Shown piece by piece: positions 34,773 through 43,369 of a stretch of DNA of 64,000 nt. Both the position numbers and the translations under genes were made by a program. This stretch comes from CAZCSK01 sp964501265. GTDB lineage: Bacteria; Actinomycetota; CADDZG01; JAHWKV01. Location: assembly GCA_964501265.1 (NCBI GenBank), contig CAZCSK010000003.1, positions 1-64,000 of the forward strand. The letters are read 5' to 3'. The notes beneath the pieces are model-generated. The model was given only the letters and a program-made list of their open reading frames with translations, was not told the origin of the DNA and made no database searches. The first letter of the stretch is position 1. Each line of letters begins with the position of its first letter.

Positions 34773-35300
34773 ATGGAGAACAAATCTCGCTCCCTCTTGG
34801 TCGGCGGAGTCATGACGGCCGTCATTCTCGGCGGATTGGCTCTTGGCTTCTTTCTGTTGCAAAGTCCGGACCGCTCTCCCGGACCGTCCGAGTCACCGAC
34901 ACCCGCAGCGACGGAGGAGCGGCTGCAGGTCGAGAAGGCCTATCTAAGATTCTGGGACGCATGGGCCAAGGCCAACGAAACGCTGGATCCCGCCCTCCTC
35001 GACGATGCGATGACCGGCGAGGCCCTCGCACAAGCGCGCGCCCTAGTTGAGGAAGGCCGCGCAAAGAACGAACCGATTCGTATTCGGGTCGAGCACAACT
35101 ATCACATTGTTATTACTCACGATTCACTAGCGACCGTCGAGGACTCTTTCCTTGATCGATCGGTCGAACTCGAACCGGAAACTGGCAAACCGGTGGGCCC
35201 AGAAGTAAACGAAACCGTCCGCAACAGTTACACGCTAAAGAAGGAGGGAGGAACATGGAAGGTCGCCGAAATCATCGCCTATCGATCGCCCTCGCCTTAG
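34773..35300 (+). CDS. membrane-anchored accessory protein of Tad locus, NTF2-like
   Basis: 175 residues from ATG 34773, one base after the previous stop. One membrane helix (LLVGGVMTAVILGGLALGFFLLQ, about 8-30), a Pro/Ser linker, then a domain of about 120 residues (VEKAYLRFWDAWAKANETLD ... YTLKKEGGTWKVAEI) whose start and end resemble NTF2-like or ARC6-like folds. Its last 46 bases overlap the next gene. Role in the pilus is inferred from position only. Confidence 0.75.
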   Translation: MENKSRSLLVGGVMTAVILGGLALGFFLLQSPDRSPGPSESPTPAATEERLQVEKAYLRFWDAWAKANETLDPALLDDAMTGEALAQARALVEEGRAKNEPIRIRVEHNYHIVITHDSLATVEDSFLDRSVELEPETGKPVGPEVNETVRNSYTLKKEGGTWKVAEIIAYRSPSP

Positions 35301-36088
35301 CCTTAGCCTTAATTCTCCCTTTGATGGGAGTTCGGGCGGCGGCCGATGATGAACAGCAGGCTCGCTATCGGAACAAGCGGCTCTCCACCGCGACTGTCTA
35401 CACGACGCCGGATGCCGCCGTCGTTGAGGCCGATAGCGCGGGTGGCGTGTCCGCGGCATCTTCAGTCAAGGCGACCCGGAGAAGGCAATGCCGGCTAGAA
35501 CCGGTTCTCGCCAATGTCACCTCGAGCAACGTCGACATTTACGCGGCACATCAAGGTGAGACGGATTTCTTTCTCTACTGTGACGGCGAGTACGTGGGTC
35601 TAGTGTGGCGCAAGATAGACTCCGAACCCCGGGCGGGCATTTCGATGACACCGGGCGATGTCGCCGAGCACCTCCGTGACGAGATTCCAATGCCGACAGT
35701 AAATGTCCGCATCAACCCGGACGTGGGTCTGGTTGGCGCCGAGTCGTGGTTCTGGATCGAAGGATACTCAGGGGAGGCGATCACCAACTCGACCGACGCA
35801 CTCGGAAGAGCGGTTGAGGTCGAGGCGAGGGCCATTCATTACGAGTGGTTCTTCGGAGACGGATCTACGGCCGCAGCGACGACAACGGGCACGGCCTATC
35901 CCGAGAGGTCGCAGATCCGGCATGTGTTTCAGCGGGCCTCGTCCGGTGGGTATGGGGTCGATGTGCGCTTTACATTTGCGGTCCGGTATCGCGTGGACGG
36001 CGGGGCATGGATCGAGCTTCCCGGTATCAGCCGGACGGCAACGGCGACCTATCGGGTTAGGGAATCTCAAGCAGTGATATCGAAATGA
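35255..36088 (+). CDS. secreted protein with PKD-like domain, Tad locus
   Basis: 277 residues from ATG 35255, with AAGGAGGGAGG just upstream, which supports this start despite the 46-base overlap with the preceding gene. Signal peptide (LSIALALALALILPLMG, cleavage after AAA). The C-terminal half has YEWFFGDGS, a PKD-type turn, and a beta-rich context (HVFQRASSGGYGVDVRFTFAVRY). Cys residues (RRQCRLEP and LYCDGE) may pair. Similar proteins are common beside actinobacterial Tad genes. The 4-base overlap with the LysM-BTAD gene keeps it in the operon. Confidence 0.78.
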   Translation: MEGRRNHRLSIALALALALILPLMGVRAAADDEQQARYRNKRLSTATVYTTPDAAVVEADSAGGVSAASSVKATRRRQCRLEPVLANVTSSNVDIYAAHQGETDFFLYCDGEYVGLVWRKIDSEPRAGISMTPGDVAEHLRDEIPMPTVNVRINPDVGLVGAESWFWIEGYSGEAITNSTDALGRAVEVEARAIHYEWFFGDGSTAAATTTGTAYPERSQIRHVFQRASSGGYGVDVRFTFAVRYRVDGGAWIELPGISRTATATYRVRESQAVISK

Positions 36089-38994
36089 AACGCATTCTCT
36101 CTTTCGCCGGATTGGTGCTCGTGCTCGTGGGCATGCCTTTTGTTCTGAATGTGCTCGTGGGCAGGCCCCACATGCTTCGCGTGGACCTATCAGAGGTGAA
36201 GGAGACTCTGTCGGGTTCTTTCCTGTCGGTCGATTCTGTCATTCGAGGCCTTGGGCTTCTTACGTGGGTCTTGTGGGCATACCTCTTTATTGTCGCGAGC
36301 CTGAGGGTGGCGGCGATCATCTTCGTGCAGCGGGGATCGCCGGCCGGCAATGCACTGATGTCCGCGACATCACGCATGGCGCCCTCTCTGCTGCTCAAAC
36401 TCGTCGATGTCGCGCTCGGAGGCATTATGTTGCTGGGCCCGATTTCCATGGCCAGAGCCGGTCCCGGAGTCTTCCCCACGCCTGCAGCTGGCATCATTCA
36501 GACAGCAATGCAACGCGCGGACGTCCCGAACGACCGTGACCAACCTGAAGTTTCGCGTTCTTACCTTGTCCGGCCGGGTGATTCCCTTTGGCGGATAGCG
36601 GAACGTGAACTCGGCTCGGGTAGCTCATGGCAGGCGATTTACGCGCTCAACCAGGGCCGGCACTTCTCTGACGGCCGAGTCCTCGACAACCCGCGCCTCA
36701 TCCGGCCGAACTGGGTTCTATGGCTTCCCGGGGCGGCCGAACCGACATCGAGTACGCCCGTTCAATCAACGACCGCGCCCGTTCAATCAACGACTGAACT
36801 TGGATCGATCGAGGTGGTCCCTTCGGTCAACGGACACACCGCCCCAATCTCCCCTCCTCCTGCTGGCGTCGAACCCTCCCGTGACCCAATCTCCCCTCCT
36901 CATGCTCCTGTCCAACCCTTCCCTGACCCGATCGTGAACCTTCCGTCGGGCACCGGGCTTGCGGCATCGTTCGCCTCCGGCATTCTCGCTTCCCAGGCCG
37001 TGGTGGCGCTCCGACGACGACGGCGTTATATCCCCGGCGAACCTAAAGTAGATTCGGCCGAGCCGGCCCTTGTAGTCGACCTTCGTCGCGCCCGTCTCTC
37101 CCCGGAGACCGATCTTCTCGAATCCGCCGGTGCAGAACTAGCGGCCGTCTGGAAGGAACAGTCGGGGAGATGGCCGCCGATTGTTTGCGCGACCGAGCAC
37201 AAGGATCGGGCAACATTTCTGATCGACGATGCGGGGGAGATGGAGCTGAAGTCCACCTCGCGCGTCGCCTTTACCCGTCTGGACAAATACGTGCGCGCGG
37301 AGATCAAGAAGCCTTTTGTTCAGAGCATGGATCGTCCCTCGGCTCTGGAGGAGGGTCTTCTGATTCCCATTGGTTCAACGCGTTCGGCAGGGGCAGTGCA
37401 CGCTGGACTCCTCGCGACCGGGGCGCTGGCCATGACCGGGCCAGATGCTCACCGGTTGATGATCCAATCTGTGCTGGCCTGCGTCGGCGGACGCAGCCCG
37501 GACGATGTTGAGATCTACTTACTAGGCGCGCCCGAGGGGTTTGGTCGATGCGTCGAATTGCCCCACATCAAACGAACAAGCTCTTGGGAGGATGCCGAGG
37601 CGACCCTACGCGCGATCGAGCTAGAGATTCTGAGGCGCTCGCGGGTCTTCCTCGACGGAGGATTCTCAGACCTTTGGGAACGGCTGGCTTCAGACCAGGA
37701 CGAGTTTGGGCCCGCCCTCTTGGTTGTCGCGAGCGATCCACCTGCCGCATTGACCGGAGTGCTCGATGGGCTTGCCGCCCAGACCTTGAACAACGGATGC
37801 GCCCTCCTAGCCTCGGGGTGGCGCCCGTCTGTCGCGCGAATCGAGCTTAAGGTTGATTCCACGATCGAAGTTGTTGCCGATGTGCCCGTAGCTTCCGAAC
37901 CACTGCGCCCGACCCTGCTCGATGACGGCGCCGTCGAAGAGGTGATCGAGATCATCCTTGCTGCACACCCGCGGAATGCCGAGCCTCGCGAGATCCAGGT
38001 CTTCCCCGAGGTGGAGGCGATCAGTGAGAGCCCGGAGCCGAGCCCGTCGAGCGAACTTGAGTCAGAACTGCGCGCATCGACGGAGCAAGTACTCGACATT
38101 TCCGAAGACGAGGAACTTGGGGAAGGTCATGTTGAGTTGCCGGCCGGAGAAGCGCGCACAGTCATGACCACGCGGCTGATAGATCGGATCGGTCCGCCCG
38201 ATGAGCACCAGGCCGGAGAACCAGTTGAGGCGCGTTGCTTGGGTAATTTTCTCGTGTCTCGCGACAGTCTGGCTCTCAATGGGTGGAAAGCGAGATCAAA
38301 GGAGCTGCTCGCGTATCTCATCGCTCACCCGGATGGTGTTTCTAAGGATCGAATAATCGATACGTTTTGGCGAGACTCCAAGAAAAAGAGCGGAGATCAT
38401 CTACTTAGAGATGCGATCTACCACCTTCGGCGACAGGTTGCCGGAGGGGAGGACTACAAGTGGTCCGAGGGTTACGTAACCCGCGCGGGCGATCTGATAG
38501 CTCTGGAGTCGGGACGTTGGTGGTCGGACGCGTGGACGTTCGAGGCGCTCATCAACAAGGCCCGCGAACTTGAGAACGGGGATTCAATTGCGACCTTGCG
38601 CCTGGCCCTGGACTTGTACCGTGGAGACTTCTGCGACGACACATACTATGCGTGGAACGAGCCTATCCGTGAGCGCTACCGGCGTCTCTTTATTGACGCA
38701 ACATTCAAACTCGCGGAACTGCTGGAGGTTCAAGGAGAAGTGGAGTCGGCCGTCCATGCGCTAAATCGTGGTATCGAGGTCGATCCCCTTTGCGAGGAAT
38801 TTTACCGAAGGGCGATCAAGATCGAAGCATCACTTGGCCGTACGAGCGCAGCACGGACTCGTTATCAGAAACTAACGTCGGTTCTCGCCGATGAACTCGG
38901 TGAGGACCCCGATCCGCAAACGCAAGAACTGATGAGAAGGCTAAGGAAACCAGAACGGACTCACCCCGAACCGACAGCGATCCACCCTCGCTGA
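36085..38994 (+). CDS. membrane-anchored LysM-BTAD transcriptional regulator
   Basis: 969 residues. Membrane helices at about 4-25, 58-78 and 100-125, then a LysM domain at about 157-215 (LVRPGDSLWRIAERELGSGS, then YALNQG). Next comes a Pro/Thr linker with tandem 7-residue repeats, another hydrophobic segment near 292-312 (GLAASFASGILASQAVVALRRR), and a cytoplasmic part. At about 714-800 is an OmpR-like winged helix (KARSKELLAYLIAHPDGVSKDRIIDTFW), followed by a BTAD domain (YRGDFCDDTYYAW, EALNRGIEVDPLCEEFYRRAIKIEAS-type TPRs). LysM binds peptidoglycan, so wall state could be relayed to transcription. As last gene of the operon it may control it. Confidence 0.88.
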   Translation: MKRILSFAGLVLVLVGMPFVLNVLVGRPHMLRVDLSEVKETLSGSFLSVDSVIRGLGLLTWVLWAYLFIVASLRVAAIIFVQRGSPAGNALMSATSRMAPSLLLKLVDVALGGIMLLGPISMARAGPGVFPTPAAGIIQTAMQRADVPNDRDQPEVSRSYLVRPGDSLWRIAERELGSGSSWQAIYALNQGRHFSDGRVLDNPRLIRPNWVLWLPGAAEPTSSTPVQSTTAPVQSTTELGSIEVVPSVNGHTAPISPPPAGVEPSRDPISPPHAPVQPFPDPIVNLPSGTGLAASFASGILASQAVVALRRRRRYIPGEPKVDSAEPALVVDLRRARLSPETDLLESAGAELAAVWKEQSGRWPPIVCATEHKDRATFLIDDAGEMELKSTSRVAFTRLDKYVRAEIKKPFVQSMDRPSALEEGLLIPIGSTRSAGAVHAGLLATGALAMTGPDAHRLMIQSVLACVGGRSPDDVEIYLLGAPEGFGRCVELPHIKRTSSWEDAEATLRAIELEILRRSRVFLDGGFSDLWERLASDQDEFGPALLVVASDPPAALTGVLDGLAAQTLNNGCALLASGWRPSVARIELKVDSTIEVVADVPVASEPLRPTLLDDGAVEEVIEIILAAHPRNAEPREIQVFPEVEAISESPEPSPSSELESELRASTEQVLDISEDEELGEGHVELPAGEARTVMTTRLIDRIGPPDEHQAGEPVEARCLGNFLVSRDSLALNGWKARSKELLAYLIAHPDGVSKDRIIDTFWRDSKKKSGDHLLRDAIYHLRRQVAGGEDYKWSEGYVTRAGDLIALESGRWWSDAWTFEALINKARELENGDSIATLRLALDLYRGDFCDDTYYAWNEPIRERYRRLFIDATFKLAELLEVQGEVESAVHALNRGIEVDPLCEEFYRRAIKIEASLGRTSAARTRYQKLTSVLADELGEDPDPQTQELMRRLRKPERTHPEPTAIHPR
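36755..36794 (+). repeat. short tandem coding repeat in the LysM-BTAD linker
   Basis: A 19-base unit (CGCCCGTTCAATCAACGAC) occurs at 36755-36773 and 36776-36794, a 21-base period coding PVQSTTA repeats. A looser repeat of CCCAATCTCCCCTCCT follows at about 36843 and 36885. Such repeats can change copy number and alter linker length. Confidence 0.75.
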
Positions 38995-39043
38995 GCACGG
39001 GAAGGAATCAGTACCTATAACCGCTGGGGTGACTCGCGCAGGT

Positions 39044-39679
39044 TCACTCCGGAAGCTCGAAACGATAAATGACAGAAGCCTCAAACTGATGGCCTGGCCT
39101 CGACCAAGACACTTCATACTGCCCTCCGGTCAATGCGGGGGCCTGAGGGCCAAATTCATCTGGATACCTCGCAGACGTAGCCATATCCATGGACGCAACA
39201 GGGATCTTCACCTCCTTCCCTATGCTGATCCCAGATGGATGCTTCAATACGCACCTTAGGATTCCCCAGGTAGAACTGACAGGACGAATCCTCAACATGA
39301 GCGCACCGCCCTCTAGCCAGTGGCTAGGGTGGGGAGGCCACTCCGGCAGACTCGGCTTTGTGGGCAGGGATGACTCTCTGGGCCTGGCAGCCGCGACGCC
39401 AGCGTCGAGACTGCGACTTGGGGTCGATGGTCGTCGAGTCCCACGTCTGACACCAACCCAGGACCCGAGCTCCTGCGACCAAACAGAAAGGGCAATTATC
39501 AGGAGCCCGGCCAACATTAGGCCCGTGCGGAACAAATCCGAAGACACAAACGAAAGTGGATCGGTTTCTGCGACCTCGTTCAGTAACTCGGGTCCAGTCC
39601 ATCCAGTCCAGGTGAGGAGGCCGCCGATTGCTACAGCAACGGCTCGGATTACTCTCAGGATGGTTACTTTTTTCGACAT
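39044..39679 (-). CDS. membrane protein of unknown function
   Basis: 211 residues from ATG 39679. Two hydrophobic segments (AVAVAIGGLLTWTGW and FRTGLMLAGLLIIALSVWS) are followed by an Arg/Pro-rich linker and a C-terminal soluble domain of about 90 residues with beta-strand character (HWLEGGALMLRIRP ... QFEASVIYRFELP). No family recognised. It is convergent with the LysM-BTAD gene and stands apart from the ATPase gene by about 290 bases. Confidence 0.6.
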   Translation of the reverse strand: MSKKVTILRVIRAVAVAIGGLLTWTGWTGPELLNEVAETDPLSFVSSDLFRTGLMLAGLLIIALSVWSQELGSWVGVRRGTRRPSTPSRSLDAGVAAARPRESSLPTKPSLPEWPPHPSHWLEGGALMLRIRPVSSTWGILRCVLKHPSGISIGKEVKIPVASMDMATSARYPDEFGPQAPALTGGQYEVSWSRPGHQFEASVIYRFELPE

Positions 39680-39972
39680 CGTTCAATTCGCCTCAGAACC
39701 AAGGTTTGCACAGCAGTACATCTGGAAGCACGATTTCCGAAAAGACTCAAACGTGAAGGAGGGTGCAAAGGAGATCTATGGCAGAAACCCTTCCGCACCG
39801 TAAGAGCGCAGTTCCAACTAGGCAATAGTGTTCGGTACATATGGATTCATGCTGACAACACCAACGCCTCTCAATTTGTAGAGAATCTGACGAGGCACCC
39901 GCACGAGAGGGAGCTGCTTATTGCGCGCGCACCGCGCGGCAGACTTGTTCCAGACCCATCAAACGCCTCCAC
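39680..39972 (+). other. intergenic region, no supported gene
   Basis: A plus-strand frame is open for about 90 codons up to a TGA at 39998-40000 and reads protein-like (VRYIWIHADNTNASQFVENL), but it has no ATG, GTG or TTG and may be a remnant. No repeat or clear promoter is seen. Confidence 0.3.
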
Positions 39973-41157
39973 CTACTCCTCGATTGACTCGAGCGGATGA
40001 GTGCGCCTCATAAATTTGTCGAACTGCGGCACGGTGAACTCATTGAGCCCGTGAGAGGGGCTAAAGATAAGCCCCTTTTCGATAAGTCGAGCTCGTGTGG
40101 GGGCTACGTTTTCCGGCCCCGGTCGGCCAAGCCCGGTTGCAATCTCTCCAGATCGATAAGGTCCCTCACCCAGATCTGCCATCGCGGCCAGATACCTCAG
40201 TTCCGCATGTGTCACCCTCGCTACTCGAACGCGAAAGAAGTTCTCGTCGAGCTGTTGCTCAACGAGAGGCTTCGCGTCGAGGGCGTCCTGATGGGTGATT
40301 GCGTCACCCGTCGCCAAATTCCAAACATGTTTTCCGTATTCCTGGAGAAAGTACGGGTAGCCCTGCGTGTATTCCAAGATTTCGCTAGTAGCCTCTGGTT
40401 CGAAGCTCGCGCCCTCATCATCGGCTGGTAGTTCAAGGGCCTGCCGAGCGGCCTCCGAGTCCAACTGACCGATCATCGGAAAGTCGAACAAGCGCTCCGC
40501 GTAGGACTTAGCAGCGCCAGCTAGTGCCGGTAGCTGAGGCAAACCCGCACCCACAAGGGTTACAGGGAGAGAGCGTTGGGCGACTTGATGCAAGGCGGCG
40601 ATCAGCGCTTCTAGCTCTGGTCGATCGAGAAACTGAATCTCATCTATCAGAAATGCGATACCGGTCTTATGCTCTTCGGCGGCCTGCCCGAGCGCCACGA
40701 AAAGGTCAGAAAGATCGTCCCCCAAGCTCCCCGAGTCGGCCTGACCTCTTATAGCTTCCACATCTATTCCGATTTCTGCACCATCTGGAAGTCTCAGCGT
40801 GAAGGCCTTAAGTACCCCGGCTGCTCGAAGCGCTCGCTCCTTGAGCCGCTCAAGAGGGCTCAGGGAAAGCAACGCGCGCCTCACCAGTCGGGCCACCATA
40901 GGCTTAAAGTCTGTCTCGTGCGTGATCTCTGTCTTCGCCGTTCGGAATTCAGCCTCTTCCGCAATATTCTCGAACGTGTTCAGCAAAACGGTTTTTCCGA
41001 CCCCCCTGAGTCCGGTGACGATCATGCTCTTTTCGGGCTTGCCTAAGCGCAGGCGTTCCAGCAGGATCCGGAAGGCGTCAAGCTGGGCATCTCGGCCCGT
41101 GAGGGCCGGAGGCCTCGATCCCGCCCCTGGGGTGTAAGGGTTTCGAATTGGATCCAT
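39973..41157 (-). CDS. AAA ATPase with C-terminal winged helix (STAND/Cdc6-like)
   Basis: 394 residues from ATG 41157. ATPase: ALTGRDAQLDAFRILLERL, Walker A GLRGVGKT, Walker B IAFLIDEIQFLD, sensor PVTLVGAGLPQLPAL. The end resembles an Orc1/Cdc6 lid and winged helix (YLAAMADLGEGPYRSGEIATGLG ... ARLIEKGLIFSP ... FTVPQFDKFMRR). Proteins of this family occur on mobile islands and act as ATP-controlled DNA-binding switches; their exact roles are mostly unknown. A palindromic operator overlaps its promoter, and the message appears leaderless or nearly so. Confidence 0.82.
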   Translation of the reverse strand: MDPIRNPYTPGAGSRPPALTGRDAQLDAFRILLERLRLGKPEKSMIVTGLRGVGKTVLLNTFENIAEEAEFRTAKTEITHETDFKPMVARLVRRALLSLSPLERLKERALRAAGVLKAFTLRLPDGAEIGIDVEAIRGQADSGSLGDDLSDLFVALGQAAEEHKTGIAFLIDEIQFLDRPELEALIAALHQVAQRSLPVTLVGAGLPQLPALAGAAKSYAERLFDFPMIGQLDSEAARQALELPADDEGASFEPEATSEILEYTQGYPYFLQEYGKHVWNLATGDAITHQDALDAKPLVEQQLDENFFRVRVARVTHAELRYLAAMADLGEGPYRSGEIATGLGRPGPENVAPTRARLIEKGLIFSPSHGLNEFTVPQFDKFMRRTHPLESIEE

Positions 41158-41166
41158 GTCTGCACA

Positions 41167-41206
41167 AGTGTAGCTAGTTATGAGGTACTTATCAAGACTT
41201 GATAAG
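41167..41206 (-). promoter_or_regulatory. promoter with overlapping 19-bp palindromic operator
   Basis: On the minus strand TTGATA (41190-41195) and TACACT (41167-41172) are separated by exactly 17 bases, and the ATG at 41157 follows 9 bases after the -10 box, so transcripts should have almost no leader. CTTATCAAG-A-CTTGATAAG (41188-41206), a perfect inverted repeat with 1-base spacer, covers the -35 box. The layout is that of autorepression. Confidence 0.65.
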
Positions 41207-41269
41207 GTGCCTATAACCCCGACACATTACAAGGGCTTCCGATGATTCGTGGAACCTAGCCGCCGTCCT

Positions 41270-41794
41270 TCATTGATCTAGTTTGCCGTCCGGCCACCTG
41301 CGCCATCGGCTCCCGTGGTTATCGGTGAAAGTCAGACGGATTGGCGGTCGCGGGAGTCCCCAATCCCTTTTCAAGTGTTTCGGCTGTGGGGCAACGGAAA
41401 ATTCGAGTTCCGTAGTTTCGCTCTCAGGCTGGATGTTGCTCACCCATAGGGAGGACAGAGCCTTGGACGACCTGCCTTTCCAGTCCCATGAGAGGAGCGA
41501 CACCTCGCAGTCATAGATCGAAACAGGGTTGCGATTGGCAACTCGTACGAGGGCTTCCCCAGATTCCTCGACCTGACCCGTTTGTTGGTTTGACTTTTGC
41601 TGGTACGAAATCCGTTGGTGAATGACCGAGACTCGACCTGCCTGTTCCTTCCGACGATTGTCCACTGCCCGGCGGTATGTGATGGCTGCGAACCATAGTG
41701 CCCCGCCAGTTGCAATAGCACCCACCCACGTAGGCACATCTCCAAAGTCGAAAGCGCCGCATACGGAACGGATGTTGTCCAAGAACCCGCTCAT
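41270..41794 (-). CDS. small membrane protein with cytosolic C-terminal domain, unknown function
   Basis: About 174 residues from ATG 41794. A longer frame starts at 41998 but its first 68 codons look non-coding and lack the GGAG ribosome site seen just before 41794. One helix (VPTWVGAIATGGALWFAAITYRRA, about 22-45) is followed by RRKEQAG and a domain of about 110 residues with SIYDCEVSLLSWDW and IRLTFTDNHGSRWRR. Similar one-helix proteins are frequent in actinobacterial mobile regions. No function assigned. Confidence 0.6.
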   Translation of the reverse strand: MSGFLDNIRSVCGAFDFGDVPTWVGAIATGGALWFAAITYRRAVDNRRKEQAGRVSVIHQRISYQQKSNQQTGQVEESGEALVRVANRNPVSIYDCEVSLLSWDWKGRSSKALSSLWVSNIQPESETTELEFSVAPQPKHLKRDWGLPRPPIRLTFTDNHGSRWRRWPDGKLDQ

Positions 41795-42131
41795 TATCTC
41801 AGCTCCGCTCGTGGCAGAGTTGGCTCCGGTGCAATGGGTATCCAGAATTGCCGCTTTCAGCGGACGGGACCACCGGATTTTCAAAGCATGGGACCATCTC
41901 TCGTTCCCTTGGTTGGCCGGAGCGGATGCTAACGATTGTAGTTGTAGACGGTAGGTCCGGATTCGGTTTTCATCAAACCGGGGGTAAACCGCTTTCATGC
42001 CAGGACCCGAGAATCCACAACTCTCGGTGATAGCACACGCCAGATGGGATCACGCAGAAAGTCATGAGGAGGTCGGCGGGGCGATCGAAGCATCTCGATA
42101 GTTAAAGCGCTGACATCGCTCGCGGGCTTGC

Positions 42132-42171
42132 TCCGACGTTAGTCCGACGCTTTTCCGACGTTAGTCCGACG
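42132..42171 (+). repeat. phased repeat array, left flank: four TCCGACG units, 11-bp period
   Basis: TCCGACG begins at 42132, 42143, 42154 and 42165, exactly 11 bases apart, within the longer unit TCCGACGTTAG. All are in one orientation, upstream of the sigma-like gene. One helical turn spacing puts all units on the same DNA face, as in binding arrays for regulators or replication proteins. Confidence 0.85.
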
Positions 42172-42193
42172 CGGCCCCTTCAGGCTGCTTGGT

Positions 42194-42889
42194 ATGGCTT
42201 GGATGCGAACGGTTGAGAAGAATTTCGAGCGGCTCAGGGCGAACAGCCGCATAGAGGACGCCTTCCAGGGTTGGAAGGAAGATCAGCCCGCCCTTGAGGG
42301 GTTCGAGGGTGTCGAGGAGCTGATCCGCTTCTGCCGCAACCGGAATGATGACCTCCTGCACGAAAAGAACCGAGTCATCGCTGCCGTTTGCGCCGAGGCC
42401 GCGCAAGACGACGACGAAGCCGGGCTCCTGCTGGTCTGGCTCTTCATAGGCATCTTTCGCAATTTGGCAGGAAGAATCGGGGAGTGTCCTCTCAGCCCGG
42501 ACGAGTTGGAATCCGAGATGCTGGCGGCCTTCTGGGAGGAGGTCAGACGAGCCGAGGAGGAAAAGCTCGTGGGCAACCTCTTCTACGCGGTCAAGCATCG
42601 CTTATGGGAAGCGATTCGGGAGAAGAGGGCGGAGCTTTCACGACGGTCGGATTTCAATCTGGAGCCCGCCGGAGCCTCTCCATTCGTGAACAACCCTGCT
42701 CTGGTCGTCGAACGAGCTGCCAAAGAGGGGGTTCTCTCGGCGGCTGACGCCGAACTCGTCATCGCCACGCGCTTGGAGGACCTGTCGGTCGAGGATTTTG
42801 TGCGAAAGCATGGCTTGAGCCTGGAAGGAACCCACAAGAGGCGACAGCGCGCCGAGCAGAAGCTGATCGACTGGCTTCGGTCCGAGTGA
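42194..42889 (+). CDS. sigma-factor-like protein of the integrative element
   Basis: 231 residues from ATG 42194 (ATG 42203 is an alternative; neither has a strong ribosome site). Acidic N-terminal half with a region resembling sigma region 2 (LFIGIFRNLAGRIGECPLSPDELESEMLAAFWEEV). The C-terminus resembles a region-4 HTH (ATRLEDLSVEDFVRKHGLSLEGTHKRRQRAEQKLIDWL). Sigma-like genes of this size are found at the head of actinobacterial conjugative modules. It is enclosed by oppositely oriented repeat arrays, so it probably controls the downstream transfer operon and itself. The function is inference. Confidence 0.6.
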   Translation: MAWMRTVEKNFERLRANSRIEDAFQGWKEDQPALEGFEGVEELIRFCRNRNDDLLHEKNRVIAAVCAEAAQDDDEAGLLLVWLFIGIFRNLAGRIGECPLSPDELESEMLAAFWEEVRRAEEEKLVGNLFYAVKHRLWEAIREKRAELSRRSDFNLEPAGASPFVNNPALVVERAAKEGVLSAADAELVIATRLEDLSVEDFVRKHGLSLEGTHKRRQRAEQKLIDWLRSE

Positions 42890-42910
42890 GCCCTCAGGGG
42901 GTCCCCGCCG

Positions 42911-42939
42911 CGTCGGACTCGCGTCGGACTAGCGTCGGA
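42911..42939 (-). repeat. phased repeat array, right flank: three inverted units, 11-bp period
   Basis: CGTCGGA begins at 42911, 42922 and 42933, again 11 bases apart, in units GCGTCGGACT. These are the reverse complement of the left-flank units (AGTCCGACGC). They lie about 150 bases before the first transfer gene, in its promoter region. Confidence 0.85.
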
Positions 42940-43085
42940 CAAGTGTCTGTGTCCAAAACAGGCCCCTTTTTCGACCTTTCTTAAGTACCGGACCTGTGGG
43001 GCGAAAGGTTCCCAGCCTCCACTCACGAGAGAAAGGAGACCGTCTTCGTCCCCAGGTCCTGTCCACAACATCAAGGAGGACGACT

Positions 43086-43364
43086 ATGAACGGGATCCGG
43101 ATCTTGCAACTGGCTGCAGCCGACGAGGGGTTGGGGGAGATAGTGCGGATTCTCGACGGGGTCCGCAATTTCCTTATCGCCATTTTGACGGCTCTGGCCA
43201 TCCTGGCCATGACCTACGCCGGCATCCGCTACGTCATGGCGGCCGGCGACCCGGCGGGAGTGGAACGGGCCAAGACCGCCGCGAGGTCGGCCGTCGTGGG
43301 CTTGGCTCTCGCTCTCCTAGCCCCTGTACTCGTTTCCATCGTCAAGCGGATCATCGGAGTCTGA
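43086..43364 (+). CDS. VirB2/TrbC-like small two-helix protein (T4SS pilin candidate)
   Basis: 92 residues from ATG 43086, with AAGGAGGA six bases upstream. No classical signal peptide; two hydrophobic segments (NFLIAILTALAILAMTYAGIRYVM and SAVVGLALALLAPVLVSIVKRI) flank a short basic loop (DPAGVERAKTAAR). This pattern is typical of VirB2/TrbC-like proteins in Gram-positive conjugation modules. First gene of the transfer operon. Confidence 0.75.
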   Translation: MNGIRILQLAAADEGLGEIVRILDGVRNFLIAILTALAILAMTYAGIRYVMAAGDPAGVERAKTAARSAVVGLALALLAPVLVSIVKRIIGV

Positions 43365-43369
43365 CGCGG

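Noticed and set aside
39690..40000. Protein-like plus-strand frame (VRYIWIHADNTNASQFVENL)
   Set aside because: No ATG, GTG or TTG in the frame and no ribosome site; it partly overlaps the end of the ATPase gene. Possibly a remnant.
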